Assembly: GCA_904501685.1 (NCBI GenBank)
Contig: CAJGBX010000062.1
Location: 1 to 7,919, forward strand
Reading direction: 5' to 3'
Source of the DNA: Clostridiaceae bacterium
Lineage (GTDB): Bacteria; Bacillota; Clostridia; Oscillospirales; Acutalibacteraceae
DNA length: 7,919 bases
The position numbers and the translations under genes were made by a program. Below are positions 1 through 6,143 of the stretch, piece by piece (the first letter of the stretch is position 1; each line of letters begins with the position of its first letter). Under the pieces are notes generated by a model. That model was given only the letters and a program-made list of their open reading frames with translations. It searched no databases and was not told where the DNA came from.

Positions 1-1
1 A

Positions 2-1177
2 ACGGTGGGTCGTAATGCATTTGCAGGGTGTATGAATCTTGCGTCAATTGAACTTCCTGAGAGTGTAACCAAAATAGGAAATGGAGCCTTTCATGAATGC
101 GTTAAACTCAATTCGTTTAACATCCCAACCGGTGTAACGAGTGTAGGTTTTAGCGCATTTTCTGAGTGCAGTTCGCTTACATCAATCACTATTCCTAACA
201 GTGTAACAGATTTGGGCGGAAGCGCATTTTGGGGGTGCAGTTCACTCAAATCAGTAAATATTGGAAATGGTGTTAAAATATTAAATAGTAATGTGTTCAT
301 GGATTGCTCATCACTTAAATCAATCACCATACCCAACAGTATTGAGAGTATAGAAAGTGGAGTATTTGAAAAATGTTCGTCTCTTACTTCGGTAACTATT
401 GGCAGTGGAGTAAGTAGTATTAAGCAGAATGCATTTATATATTGTTATTCTCTTACTGACGTTTATGCTGTCAACAAATATATATATATTGATTCTAAAG
501 GTAATGATGATTTAATAAATGCTAAGTGGCATTACACCGATTGCGGAAATAATCACTCATATGGGAGTTGGACTTCAAAAACACCGCCTACTTGTAATAC
601 AAAAGGAACAGAAACAAGAACCTGCACTGTTTGTAAAAAAGTTGAAATAAGAAATGTATCAGCAATAGGCCACTCTTTAAGCAATTGGATTACCACAAAA
701 GCTGCAACCTGCGAAGCAACAGGTGAGCAGGCAAGAAACTGTTATAAGTGTTCTCACAAAGAAACAAAATCCATTAAGCCTCTTGAGCATGTATTTTCTG
801 ATCAAATAGTTTTAGAAGAACCCACTTGTATTAAAACAGGTGTAAAAACAGTTAAATGCACTATGTGTGGCAAGAAAGCAGAAGAAGAAATTCCTATGGT
901 TGAACACATTTATGGTGAAGAAGTAGTGATAAAAGAAGCAACAGAAACTGAAACTGGTGTTAAAACTAGTACTTGTACTGCTTGCGGTGATGTGCAAGAG
1001 GAGGTTATTCCATGTGTGACCGCAAAACCTGTAATTCCTTCGGAAGACACTGTGAAAACGGATATCGGTAACAATGATAAACCAAACAATATGATTTGGA
1101 TTATAATTGCAATTGGCGCGGTGGTTCTCATCGGCGGCGGTGTTACGGCAATAATTATTATTAAAAAGAAAAAGTAG
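2..1177 (+). CDS. BspA-type leucine-rich-repeat surface protein with Cys-rich repeats and C-terminal membrane anchor (5' partial)
   Basis: The frame is open to the left edge and the first codons already lie inside a repeat, so the N-terminus (probably with a signal peptide) is missing. Numbering here starts at the GTG at position 5, which is an internal Val. Residues 1-162 are seven 23-residue BspA-like (LRR_5) units of the pattern AFxxCxSLxSIxIPxSVxxI. Residues 184-336 are four 39-residue Cys repeats, described in their own entry. Residues 363-386 form a hydrophobic helix, followed by a final KKKK that fits a stop-transfer anchor with a cytoplasmic tail. No LPxTG sorting signal is present. 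BspA-type repeats are typical of extracellular adhesion or binding proteins of gut and oral bacteria, so surface display is well supported, but the ligand is unknown. The gene ends in TAG and converges on the ABC exporter operon. Confidence 0.9.
   Translation, partial: TVGRNAFAGCMNLASIELPESVTKIGNGAFHECVKLNSFNIPTGVTSVGFSAFSECSSLTSITIPNSVTDLGGSAFWGCSSLKSVNIGNGVKILNSNVFMDCSSLKSITIPNSIESIESGVFEKCSSLTSVTIGSGVSSIKQNAFIYCYSLTDVYAVNKYIYIDSKGNDDLINAKWHYTDCGNNHSYGSWTSKTPPTCNTKGTETRTCTVCKKVEIRNVSAIGHSLSNWITTKAATCEATGEQARNCYKCSHKETKSIKPLEHVFSDQIVLEEPTCIKTGVKTVKCTMCGKKAEEEIPMVEHIYGEEVVIKEATETETGVKTSTCTACGDVQEEVIPCVTAKPVIPSEDTVKTDIGNNDKPNNMIWIIIAIGAVVLIGGGVTAIIIIKKKK
5..490 (+). repeat. Seven tandem 69-bp (23-residue) BspA-type LRR units
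   Basis: The coding sequence repeats every 69 bp. Unit boundaries at residues 24, 47, 70, 93, 116, 139 and 162 each precede a segment in which an aromatic Phe, a Cys three residues later and a Ser-Leu pair recur. The middle units are closest to each other (CSSLTSITIPNSV, CSSLKSVNIGNGV, CSSLKSITIPNSI). The seventh unit is degenerate (CYSLTDVYAVNKYIYI) and probably caps the solenoid. Earlier units probably lie outside the window. Confidence 0.88.
554..1012 (+). repeat. Four tandem 39-residue Cys repeats in the surface protein
   Basis: Residues 184-222, 223-261, 262-300 and 301-336 align without gaps. Each begins with His (HSYG, HSLS, HVFS, HIYG), has a Thr-Cys near position 14 and a Gly near position 18, carries a C-x-x-C pair near positions 24-27 and ends close to an Ile-Pro or similar pair. 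The order H...C...CxxC suggests small metal-binding or disulfide-stabilised modules forming a stalk between the LRR domain and the membrane. In the fourth unit the first Cys is replaced by Glu (EATE for xxTC), so that unit cannot form the same cluster. The function is inferred from the pattern only. Confidence 0.82.
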
Positions 1178-1196
1178 GTTTTGTTATATTGGTAAA

Positions 1197-1232
1197 CAAC
1201 CCCGTCGTTCTGAATTCAGAATGACGGGGTTG
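1197..1232. terminator. Palindromic hairpin between convergent genes, probable two-way terminator
   Basis: Ten-base perfect arms (CAACCCCGTC at 1197-1206 and its complement at 1223-1232) enclose a second palindrome, TTCTGAATTCAGAA, with only one G/T position between them. It lies 20 bp after the surface-protein stop and 33 bp before the end of the exporter operon, where a shared terminator is expected. The U-tracts are weak on both sides (TGTGATTTTG on +, TTGTTTACC on -), so termination may be only moderate. It could instead be a dispersed palindromic repeat. Confidence 0.7.
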
Positions 1233-1264
1233 TGTGATTTTGTATCTTTAAATAATTATTTAAA

Positions 1265-2998
1265 TTACTCTGCAAATTGGCTATTGTATAATTCATAATA
1301 AAAGCCCTTTTGCTTTAAAAGTTCCCTATGAGAGCCGTGCTCTATAATGTTGCCGTCCTTCATAACCAAAATCACATCCGAATGTTTAATGGTAGAAAGC
1401 CGGTGCGCTACAACAAAGCTTGTGCGGCCTGCCATAAGCCTCTTGAAGGCGTGCTGAATGTGTATTTCGGTCTTAACGTCGATAGAGGAGGTAGCTTCGT
1501 CCAAAATCAGCATAGGCGGTAGACACAGCATAATTCTGGTGATACACAATAGCTGCTTTTGACCTTCGGAAAGACTTCCGCCATCCTCACCCAAAACGGT
1601 GTCATAACCTTTTGGGAGACGTTTAATAAAGCTGTGAGCATGGGTGGATTTTGCGGCGGCAATGATTTCCTCGTCGGTAGCACTCGGGTTGCCCATTGTG
1701 ATATTTTCTTTGACAGTGCCCGATTTTAACCAGGTTTCCTGCAAAACCATACCGTAATTTTTTCTTAAAGAATGGCGTGTGACATCCTTAATATTCTGTC
1801 CGTCAACCGTTATTTCACCTGCCGTGACGTCATAGAATCGCATAAGCAGGTTAATTAAAGTGGTTTTACCGCAACCGGTCGGTCCGACAATGGCTATTTG
1901 CTGACCGCTTTCAAAATTAAGCGAAATACCGTCAATCAACGGCTTTTCGGGAATGTAAGAAAACCTAATGTTGTTTAATGCTACATTACCTTTAGCGGTT
2001 TGTATTTCCGCTAATCCCTCATCCGAAACTTCCGACGATTGTTCCAGCAGCTCAAATACCCGTTCTGCCGAGGCAATTGCCGACGAAAGCTCGGTCAAAA
2101 CACCGGAGATTTCATTGAAAGGCTTGGCGTACTGACTGGCATAGCTTAAAAGTATCGACAGAGCACCGACGGTAAATTGAGGGTTGGAAATGACAGTTAA
2201 TGCGCCGATCAGGCATACAATTGCATAAATTACGGCATTTATAATTCTTGTAGAAGGGTTAACCATTGAGGAAAAGAAAATAGCTTTAAATGAGTGCTTT
2301 CTTAAATCCTCGTTGATTTGGTTAAACTGCTCAACAGCCTTTGTGTTGTGACAAAATGCACTGATAACCTTTTGATTAGTGATAGTTTCATCAATAAACG
2401 CAGTTTGTCTGCCCTTAGTCTCGGACTGTAGCTTGAACATAGAGTAGGTGCGACCTGCTATAAATTTTGCAACAAGCAAGGACACAGGAGTAAGCACTAC
2501 TACTATAATAGCAATTTTCCAATTTATACTAAACATAAGGACAACGGTACCTAAAACTGTTATAACTCCCGTAAACAGCTGAGAAAAGCCCATAAGTAAG
2601 CCGTCGGCAAGGGTATCAACATCACTGATAATTCGGCTTACAGTGTCACCGTAAGGGTTGGTATCAATGTAAGAAAGAGGTAAGGCTTGAAGCTTATTTA
2701 TGGCACGACCTCGCAAATTGTGAACCAGGTCATAGGTAAGCTTATTGTTGCAAACGCTCATAAGCCACTGCACAATTGCGTTAATAGCTATTGAAACGGC
2801 AATTTGAATTATAATACCGTTGATTTTTTCAAAATCGACATTGCCTTCACCTACAATAAAGTCAATTGCATCACCGATAAGTACCGGTACGTAGAGAGTT
2901 AATGCAACATTGATTACTGCGAGTACAATTGATATACTGAAAATGATTTTCTGCTTTCCTAATACCGATAATACCTTAAGGAGGACTTTTGATTTCAT
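1265..2998 (-). CDS. Heterodimeric ABC exporter subunit, permease-ATPase fusion with canonical catalytic residues (LmrCD/BmrCD/TM287-288 class)
   Basis: This is a 577-residue half-transporter: a six-helix type-I exporter membrane domain (about residues 15-320) followed by an ATPase domain. Visible motifs are Walker A GPTGCGKT (about 370), the Q-loop in MVLQE, a signature reading LSEGQ instead of LSGGQ (about 477), Walker B MLILDEATS with the catalytic Glu (about 500), and the switch His in AHR (about 530). The degenerate signature next to an intact Walker B and H-loop is the pattern of the catalytic partner in a heterodimeric exporter. The ATG is preceded by AAGGAGG (3007-3013), located inside the end of the upstream gene, whose TAA directly abuts this ATG, so the two are probably translationally coupled. 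Such pairs are often multidrug exporters, but the substrate cannot be read from the sequence; lipid or peptide export is also possible. Confidence 0.93.
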   Translation of the reverse strand: MKSKVLLKVLSVLGKQKIIFSISIVLAVINVALTLYVPVLIGDAIDFIVGEGNVDFEKINGIIIQIAVSIAINAIVQWLMSVCNNKLTYDLVHNLRGRAINKLQALPLSYIDTNPYGDTVSRIISDVDTLADGLLMGFSQLFTGVITVLGTVVLMFSINWKIAIIVVVLTPVSLLVAKFIAGRTYSMFKLQSETKGRQTAFIDETITNQKVISAFCHNTKAVEQFNQINEDLRKHSFKAIFFSSMVNPSTRIINAVIYAIVCLIGALTVISNPQFTVGALSILLSYASQYAKPFNEISGVLTELSSAIASAERVFELLEQSSEVSDEGLAEIQTAKGNVALNNIRFSYIPEKPLIDGISLNFESGQQIAIVGPTGCGKTTLINLLMRFYDVTAGEITVDGQNIKDVTRHSLRKNYGMVLQETWLKSGTVKENITMGNPSATDEEIIAAAKSTHAHSFIKRLPKGYDTVLGEDGGSLSEGQKQLLCITRIMLCLPPMLILDEATSSIDVKTEIHIQHAFKRLMAGRTSFVVAHRLSTIKHSDVILVMKDGNIIEHGSHRELLKQKGFYYELYNSQFAE

Positions 2999-4717
2999 TT
3001 ATATTTCCTCCTTATCTAACTGAGAATGACAGATTTCTTTATAAACCTCGCAGGAAGCTAACAACTCCTCGTGAGTGCCGACACCTGCAGATTTGCCGTC
3101 TTCCAAGCAAATAATTTTATCGCAGCTCATTATAGATGAAACACGCTGAGAAACGATAAAAACGGTTGGTTTTTGCGAAAGCGATGTTAAAGCCTTTCGT
3201 AGTTCCGACTCGGTTTTAAAGTCCAGTGCAGAGGAAGAATCGTCTAAAATCAGTATTTCGGGATTGCCGACCAAGGCTCGTGCAATACAAAGACGTTGAC
3301 GCTGACCGCCTGAAAGGTTGCGCCCGTTTTGTTCAATTTCGAAATCCAGACCACCCTTGGTTATGACCGTTTCCTCAGCCTGGGCCCACCTTAATGCCGA
3401 CCATAGCTCCTCGTCGGTGGCTTTCTTTTCGCCTAAGGTAAGGTTGTCCCTGACAGTACCCTTAAACAGCACTGACTTTTGCGGAACAATACCGATTTTA
3501 CGGCGTAAGGTTTTAGTATCATATATTTTGACATCCTTGCCGTCGACTAAAACAGTACCGCCGGTTGCGCCGTAAAACAATGGGATAAGGTTAACCAAGG
3601 TCGATTTACCTGAGCCGGTAGCACCGATGATGCCGATACGTTGACCCTTTTCGGCAGTAAAGCTTAAATCTGTAAGCGATTCCTCGGCAGCACCGTTATA
3701 TATAAAAGAAACCTTTTTAAATTCAACCGCTGAAGAGCTTTTAATGTCCTTATCAGCTGACAATGGCTCAGTAAAGACTTCCCGGTTTAAAACTGCTTCC
3801 ACGCGTGAGGCTGAGGCTAAAGCCTTGTTGACGGTAATAATCATATTGGCAAGCTTTATAAGCTCAACCAAAATCTGTGACATATAGTTATAAAGTGCTA
3901 CAATTTGACCTTGAGTTAAGGTGCCGTCATAGACACGCTGCCCGCCGATATAAATTATCAAAATTACGGCGATGTTGACCGTCACATAGGTTAACGGATT
4001 CATTAATGCAGATATTTTGCCTACCCATTTTTGCAGAGCCGTTAAGCGATTGTTGGTATCTTGGAATTTTGCGATTTCCTGCGATTCCTGACAGAAAGCA
4101 CGTATAACCCTGACACCCTTTAACGATTCACGTGTGTTAAGGGTCAGCTTATCGGCGTTGGACTGAACCTTTTTGAAAAGCGGTACGGTTATATACATTA
4201 TTGTAACTACTATTATAGCTAAAACGGGAACAGAAGCGGCAAAAATCAATGCCGATTTAACATCGACCGTAAAGGCCATAATCATTGCGCCGAAAACAAT
4301 AAACGGTGAGCGTAAAAGTAGGCGTAAGGCGAGGTTTACACCGGTTTGCACCTGATTAATATCTCCGGTTAAACGTGTGATTAGGGTAGATGTGCCGATT
4401 TTATCGAGGTCTGTGTATGAAAAGCCGTTAATTTTCTTATACAGTGCCGACCTTAAATCGCAAGAAACACCTACTGCGGCCTTTGCGGCAAAATACTGTG
4501 CTATAAGCGCACAGATAAAGCCGATTACACCTAAAGCCGCCATTAAACCGGCACGTGAAATTATAAAATTTTTATCACCTTGACCTATGCCTTTATCAAT
4601 TATGTCGGCAACTACCAACGGTATAAAAAGCTCAAAAAGTGCCTCGGTCAGCTTGAATAATGGCCCTAAAACAGCTTCTAAGCGATACCGTTTCATATAT
4701 TTTAACAAACTTTTCAA
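2999..4717 (-). CDS. Heterodimeric ABC exporter subunit, permease-ATPase fusion with degenerate catalytic site
   Basis: First gene of the exporter operon. An N-terminal six-helix membrane domain (about residues 15-320) is followed by an ATPase domain. Walker A is GATGSGKST and the signature is a perfect LSGGQRQR, but Walker B reads ILILDDSSS, with Asp in place of the catalytic Glu, and the H-loop reads SQR, with Gln in place of the switch His. Combined with LSEGQ in the partner, this makes one ATP site degenerate and leaves the other site (partner Walker A, Walker B and His plus this LSGGQ) competent. The longest frame opens at GTG 4723, but the only SD-like sequence, AGGCGG at 4725-4730, is 1 nt from that GTG and 7 nt from the TTG at 4715-4717, so TTG is chosen; GTG remains possible. 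Both give an N-terminus typical of the family. A hairpin-rich repeat occupies the region just upstream. Confidence 0.92.
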   Translation of the reverse strand: MKSLLKYMKRYRLEAVLGPLFKLTEALFELFIPLVVADIIDKGIGQGDKNFIISRAGLMAALGVIGFICALIAQYFAAKAAVGVSCDLRSALYKKINGFSYTDLDKIGTSTLITRLTGDINQVQTGVNLALRLLLRSPFIVFGAMIMAFTVDVKSALIFAASVPVLAIIVVTIMYITVPLFKKVQSNADKLTLNTRESLKGVRVIRAFCQESQEIAKFQDTNNRLTALQKWVGKISALMNPLTYVTVNIAVILIIYIGGQRVYDGTLTQGQIVALYNYMSQILVELIKLANMIITVNKALASASRVEAVLNREVFTEPLSADKDIKSSSAVEFKKVSFIYNGAAEESLTDLSFTAEKGQRIGIIGATGSGKSTLVNLIPLFYGATGGTVLVDGKDVKIYDTKTLRRKIGIVPQKSVLFKGTVRDNLTLGEKKATDEELWSALRWAQAEETVITKGGLDFEIEQNGRNLSGGQRQRLCIARALVGNPEILILDDSSSALDFKTESELRKALTSLSQKPTVFIVSQRVSSIMSCDKIICLEDGKSAGVGTHEELLASCEVYKEICHSQLDKEEI

Positions 4718-4724
4718 AATCACA

Positions 4725-4730
4725 CCGCCT
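4725..4730 (-). promoter_or_regulatory. Ribosome binding site AGGCGG deciding the exporter operon start
   Basis: Read on the minus strand, AGGCGG (one mismatch to AGGAGG) is followed by TGTGATT and then TTG, a 7-nt spacing. The in-frame GTG two codons earlier would have only 1 nt of spacing. This favours a TTG start. Confidence 0.5.
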
Positions 4731-4749
4731 AAAATTTACTCGTCTATTA

Positions 4750-4951
4750 TTATAATGATTGTAGTTAGTCGAAACGCTTTAAAAGCGTTTCGACAAGCCA
4801 CTTTTCAAGTGGCTTTAGCAAAATTAAATTGCAATTTAATTTTGCGCGACACTCATTTCAATGAAAAAGGACAAATTTTTATTAAAATTTGTCGCAAAAT
4901 CAAAGATTTTGTGGCGAAACAGGATTGTTTCGCCTAACCTATTTCATTATA
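4750..4951. repeat. Hairpin-array repeat element, copy A (202 bp, MITE-like)
   Basis: About 97% identical to 7681-7883 (six substitutions and one 1-bp indel by eye), in the same orientation. Short terminal inverted repeats, TATAATGA and TCATTATA, bound it. Between them lie consecutive hairpins: 4768-4794 (13-bp perfect arms), 4795-4815 (9 bp), 4818-4845 (a perfect 28-nt palindrome), 4853-4864 (5 bp, weak), 4870-4893 (10 bp), 4895-4911 (7 bp) and 4913-4934 (9 bp). Little of the element is unpaired. It fills most of the 312-bp gap between the exporter operon and the DUF896 gene. No transposase is encoded. The small size, terminal repeats and near-identical second copy fit a non-autonomous mobile element or a dispersed structured repeat. 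Confidence 0.88.
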
Positions 4952-4973
4952 GCAAATAATCAGTCAAAAGCAA
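4946..4973 (-). promoter_or_regulatory. Predicted promoter of the ABC exporter operon, -10 inside the repeat end
   Basis: On the minus strand, a perfect TATAAT (plus 4946-4951) preceded by TGC forms an extended -10 (TGCTATAAT). A -35-like TTGCTT (4968-4973) lies 16 bp upstream. The -10 coincides with the right terminal repeat of copy A, while the -35 is in unique DNA. Transcription would start near 4939 and pass through the whole hairpin array before the exporter start codon. Confidence 0.6.
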
Positions 4974-4990
4974 GTAAATAAATATTTTAC

Positions 4991-5017
4991 TTCACAAATC
5001 GTAAAAAATGTGATAAT
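4991..5017 (+). promoter_or_regulatory. Predicted promoter of the DUF896-maf unit
   Basis: GATAAT at 5012-5017 is preceded by TG at 5009-5010, giving an extended -10 (TGTGATAAT). A TTCACA -35-like hexamer at 4991-4996 has a short 15-bp spacer, so the extended -10 may carry most of the activity. It would be divergent from the exporter promoter and give a leader of only about 12 nt. Confidence 0.45.
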
Positions 5018-5035
5018 ATATCCTTGGTGATAAGA

Positions 5036-5242
5036 ATGGAACAGAAAAAAATTGACAGAATTTCAGAGCTGACACGTATCTCACGCGAGCGTGAATTGAC
5101 CGAGTCTGAGCAAAAGGAAAGGGCTGCTTTAAGAAGAGAGTATATTGACTCTTATAAGGCTTCTTTAACCGGCATTTTGGATAACACCTATATTCAAGAG
5201 CCGGACGGTACAAAGCATAAATTGGAAAAGAAAAAAAGTTAG
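5036..5242 (+). CDS. DUF896 / UPF0291 family protein (YnzC-like)
   Basis: A 68-residue, highly charged, soluble protein with no signal peptide or membrane helix. The N-terminal part, MEQKKIDRISELTR followed by a short acidic turn (RELTESEQKER) and a second helix (AALRREYIDSYKASL), is the helix-turn-helix-like hairpin typical of DUF896. The family's cellular role is not settled; B. subtilis YnzC is the best-known member. The start at ATG 5036 is preferred because GGTGAT (5026-5031), which matches the 3' end of the full SD sequence, lies 4 nt upstream. An in-frame TTG at 5024 would overlap this SD. The C-terminus carries a Lys-rich tail (HKLEKKKS). The stop is 30 bp before maf, so the two are probably co-transcribed. 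Confidence 0.88.
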   Translation: MEQKKIDRISELTRISRERELTESEQKERAALRREYIDSYKASLTGILDNTYIQEPDGTKHKLEKKKS

Positions 5243-5272
5243 TGGATTATTGAGAGTTTTAAGGTGAGGAAA

Positions 5273-5857
5273 ATGAAAATAGTTTTGGCCTCAAAATCGC
5301 CGAGACGTAAGGAGATTTTGGAGAATTTAGGCTTTAAGTTTTCGGTTGTCACTAAAGATACCGACGAAACATCAACCGAGACCGACCCAAAAGCTTTAAC
5401 TAAAGAGCTGGCCTTTCGCAAGGGTAAGGCAGTTGCAGAAACAATTAATGAGAGAGATGTATTGGTAATATCCTCTGATACTGTTGTATGGTGTGACGGT
5501 AAGATTTTAGGCAAGCCTAAAAATGAGGCTGAGGCTAAAGAAATGTTAAAATTGCTGTCCGGCAGAAGGCATACGGTCACAAGCGGCTTGTCATTATCCT
5601 TTAACGGAAAAATTGTCACAGACAGTGAAGATACCGATGTGTATTTTGCTGATTTAACTGATGATTTTATCGAAAAATATGTAGCCTCGGGTGAGCCTAT
5701 GGACAAGGCGGGTAGTTATGCCGTTCAGGGTGTTGCATCTATGTATATAGAAAAATTACACGGATGTTACTTTAATGTTGTCGGACTTCCGGTAAGACTT
5801 CTTTGCAAATTGTTAAAGGAATTAGATTTAGACCCTCAGGCGGTTATAAATAAGTAA
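5273..5857 (+). CDS. maf: Maf family nucleoside triphosphate pyrophosphatase, dTTP/UTP type
   Basis: A 194-residue cytosolic protein of normal family length. It is expected to hydrolyse non-canonical or excess NTPs (dTTP, UTP and modified pyrimidine forms) to the monophosphate and pyrophosphate; the family was first named for septum inhibition on overexpression in B. subtilis. Visible motifs are ASKSPRRKEIL near the N-terminus (Arg12), Lys52, SSDTVV with the catalytic Asp at 69, GKPK at 80-83, GRRHTVTSG at 97-105, GEPMDKAGSYAVQG at 140-153 and NVVGLP. Arg12, Lys52 and Gln152 match the residues known to mark the YhdE-like (dTTP/UTP) subgroup; the YceF-like m7GTP subgroup has Glu in place of that Gln. 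ATG 5273 is chosen over GTG 5264 because the AAGGTGAGG ribosome site overlaps the GTG and is well spaced for the ATG. Confidence 0.95.
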   Translation: MKIVLASKSPRRKEILENLGFKFSVVTKDTDETSTETDPKALTKELAFRKGKAVAETINERDVLVISSDTVVWCDGKILGKPKNEAEAKEMLKLLSGRRHTVTSGLSLSFNGKIVTDSEDTDVYFADLTDDFIEKYVASGEPMDKAGSYAVQGVASMYIEKLHGCYFNVVGLPVRLLCKLLKELDLDPQAVINK

Positions 5858-5861
5858 AATT

Positions 5862-5900
5862 AAAGCAACCGGGACGGCTGTCCAGGTTGCTTTGATTTTA
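5862..5900. terminator. Two-way intrinsic terminator after maf and after the 58-codon gene
   Basis: The arms AAAGCAACC (5862-5870) and GGTTGCTTT (5885-5893) enclose a second 4-bp stem (GGAC/GTCC) after one G/A mismatch, with loop GGCT. On the plus strand the stem runs into TTTGATTTTA; on the minus strand it runs into TTTAATTTTAC. Both flanks are U-rich, so it can serve the convergent maf unit and the SBP/58-codon unit. Confidence 0.85.
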
Positions 5901-5907
5901 GATTAGT

Positions 5908-6084
5908 TTAAATAATCGGCGGTTCAGGCTCACGGCGGTACTTCGGAAGCGGTGACTGATAGGGGAACATATCCCTGGCAGTTATTATGTTGTTATATTC
6001 CTCGGTGTTTTCGCCGCAGTAAATCGTGCCCACGTTATCCTCGGGTTCATGAGGTATAGGGTTATACTTTTTCTTTTTATCCAT
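5908..6084 (-). CDS. Small unknown protein, 58 residues
   Basis: The minus-strand ATG (6082-6084) opens a 58-codon frame ending in TAA. It begins MDKKKKYNPIPHEPEDN, has a central part YCGENTEEYNNIITARDMF and ends in a Pro-rich basic/acidic tail, KYRREPEPPII. It has no signal peptide, no membrane helix and one Cys. I do not recognise a family. Three things support a real gene: an AAAGGAG ribosome site 10 nt upstream (6095-6101), a good terminator just after the stop, and the fact that it fills the space between the SBP gene and that terminator. The ribosome site lies in the 3' arm of the hairpin that follows the SBP gene, so expression may be restricted. It is short enough for automated callers to miss. 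Confidence 0.7.
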   Translation of the reverse strand: MDKKKKYNPIPHEPEDNVGTIYCGENTEEYNNIITARDMFPYQSPLPKYRREPEPPII

Positions 6085-6090
6085 ATTAAA

Positions 6091-6128
6091 AACGCTCCTT
6101 TCAAGAATAGTTTCTGCAAAGGAGCGTT
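6091..6128 (-). terminator. Hairpin after the SBP gene whose 3' arm contains the next gene's ribosome site
   Basis: Perfect 11-bp arms: AACGCTCCTTT and AAAGGAGCGTT, with a 16-nt loop that can partly pair further (CAGAA with TTCTTG). On the minus strand the stem begins 15 nt after the SBP stop and runs into TTTAATATG, giving a GCG stem base followed by five T, the form of an intrinsic terminator. The 3' arm includes AAAGGAG, the only ribosome site for the 58-codon gene. It could act as terminator, translational lid, or both. Confidence 0.7.
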
Positions 6129-6143
6129 AATTTATGCCTTGAT

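Noticed and set aside
812..1131. Two overlapping minus-strand frames opposite the Cys repeats
   Set aside because: They mirror the repetitive coding strand (Phe/Thr/Ser-rich) and have no ribosome site.
3318..4583. Plus-strand frames opposite the exporter subunit
   Set aside because: Antisense shadows of a gene with complete ABC motifs.
4587..4937. Plus-strand frame of 116 codons across repeat copy A, sharing a peptide (VVSRNALKAFRQ...) with the frame in copy B
   Set aside because: The shared peptide is simply the translated hairpin repeat. It has no ribosome site, the frame also runs antisense through the exporter start, and the copies differ by an indel that changes the reading frame. Two of the differences are silent and two change residues, so there is no sign of coding constraint.
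4740..4940. T-box, riboswitch or bmrB-like leader peptide in the exporter leader
   Set aside because: No T-box TGGNACCGCG-type motif or recognisable riboswitch core was seen. The only short leader frame (ATG AGT GTC GCG CAA AAT TAA on the minus strand) has no ribosome site and lies inside the repeat in both copies.
5264..5272. GTG start three codons earlier for maf
   Set aside because: This GTG is part of the AAGGTGAGG ribosome site that serves the ATG at 5273. The family usually starts directly at MxIVLASxSPRR.
5239..5706. Minus-strand 155-codon frame opposite maf
   Set aside because: Antisense shadow of a gene with complete Maf motifs. The translation is Ser/Leu-rich with no recognisable domain.
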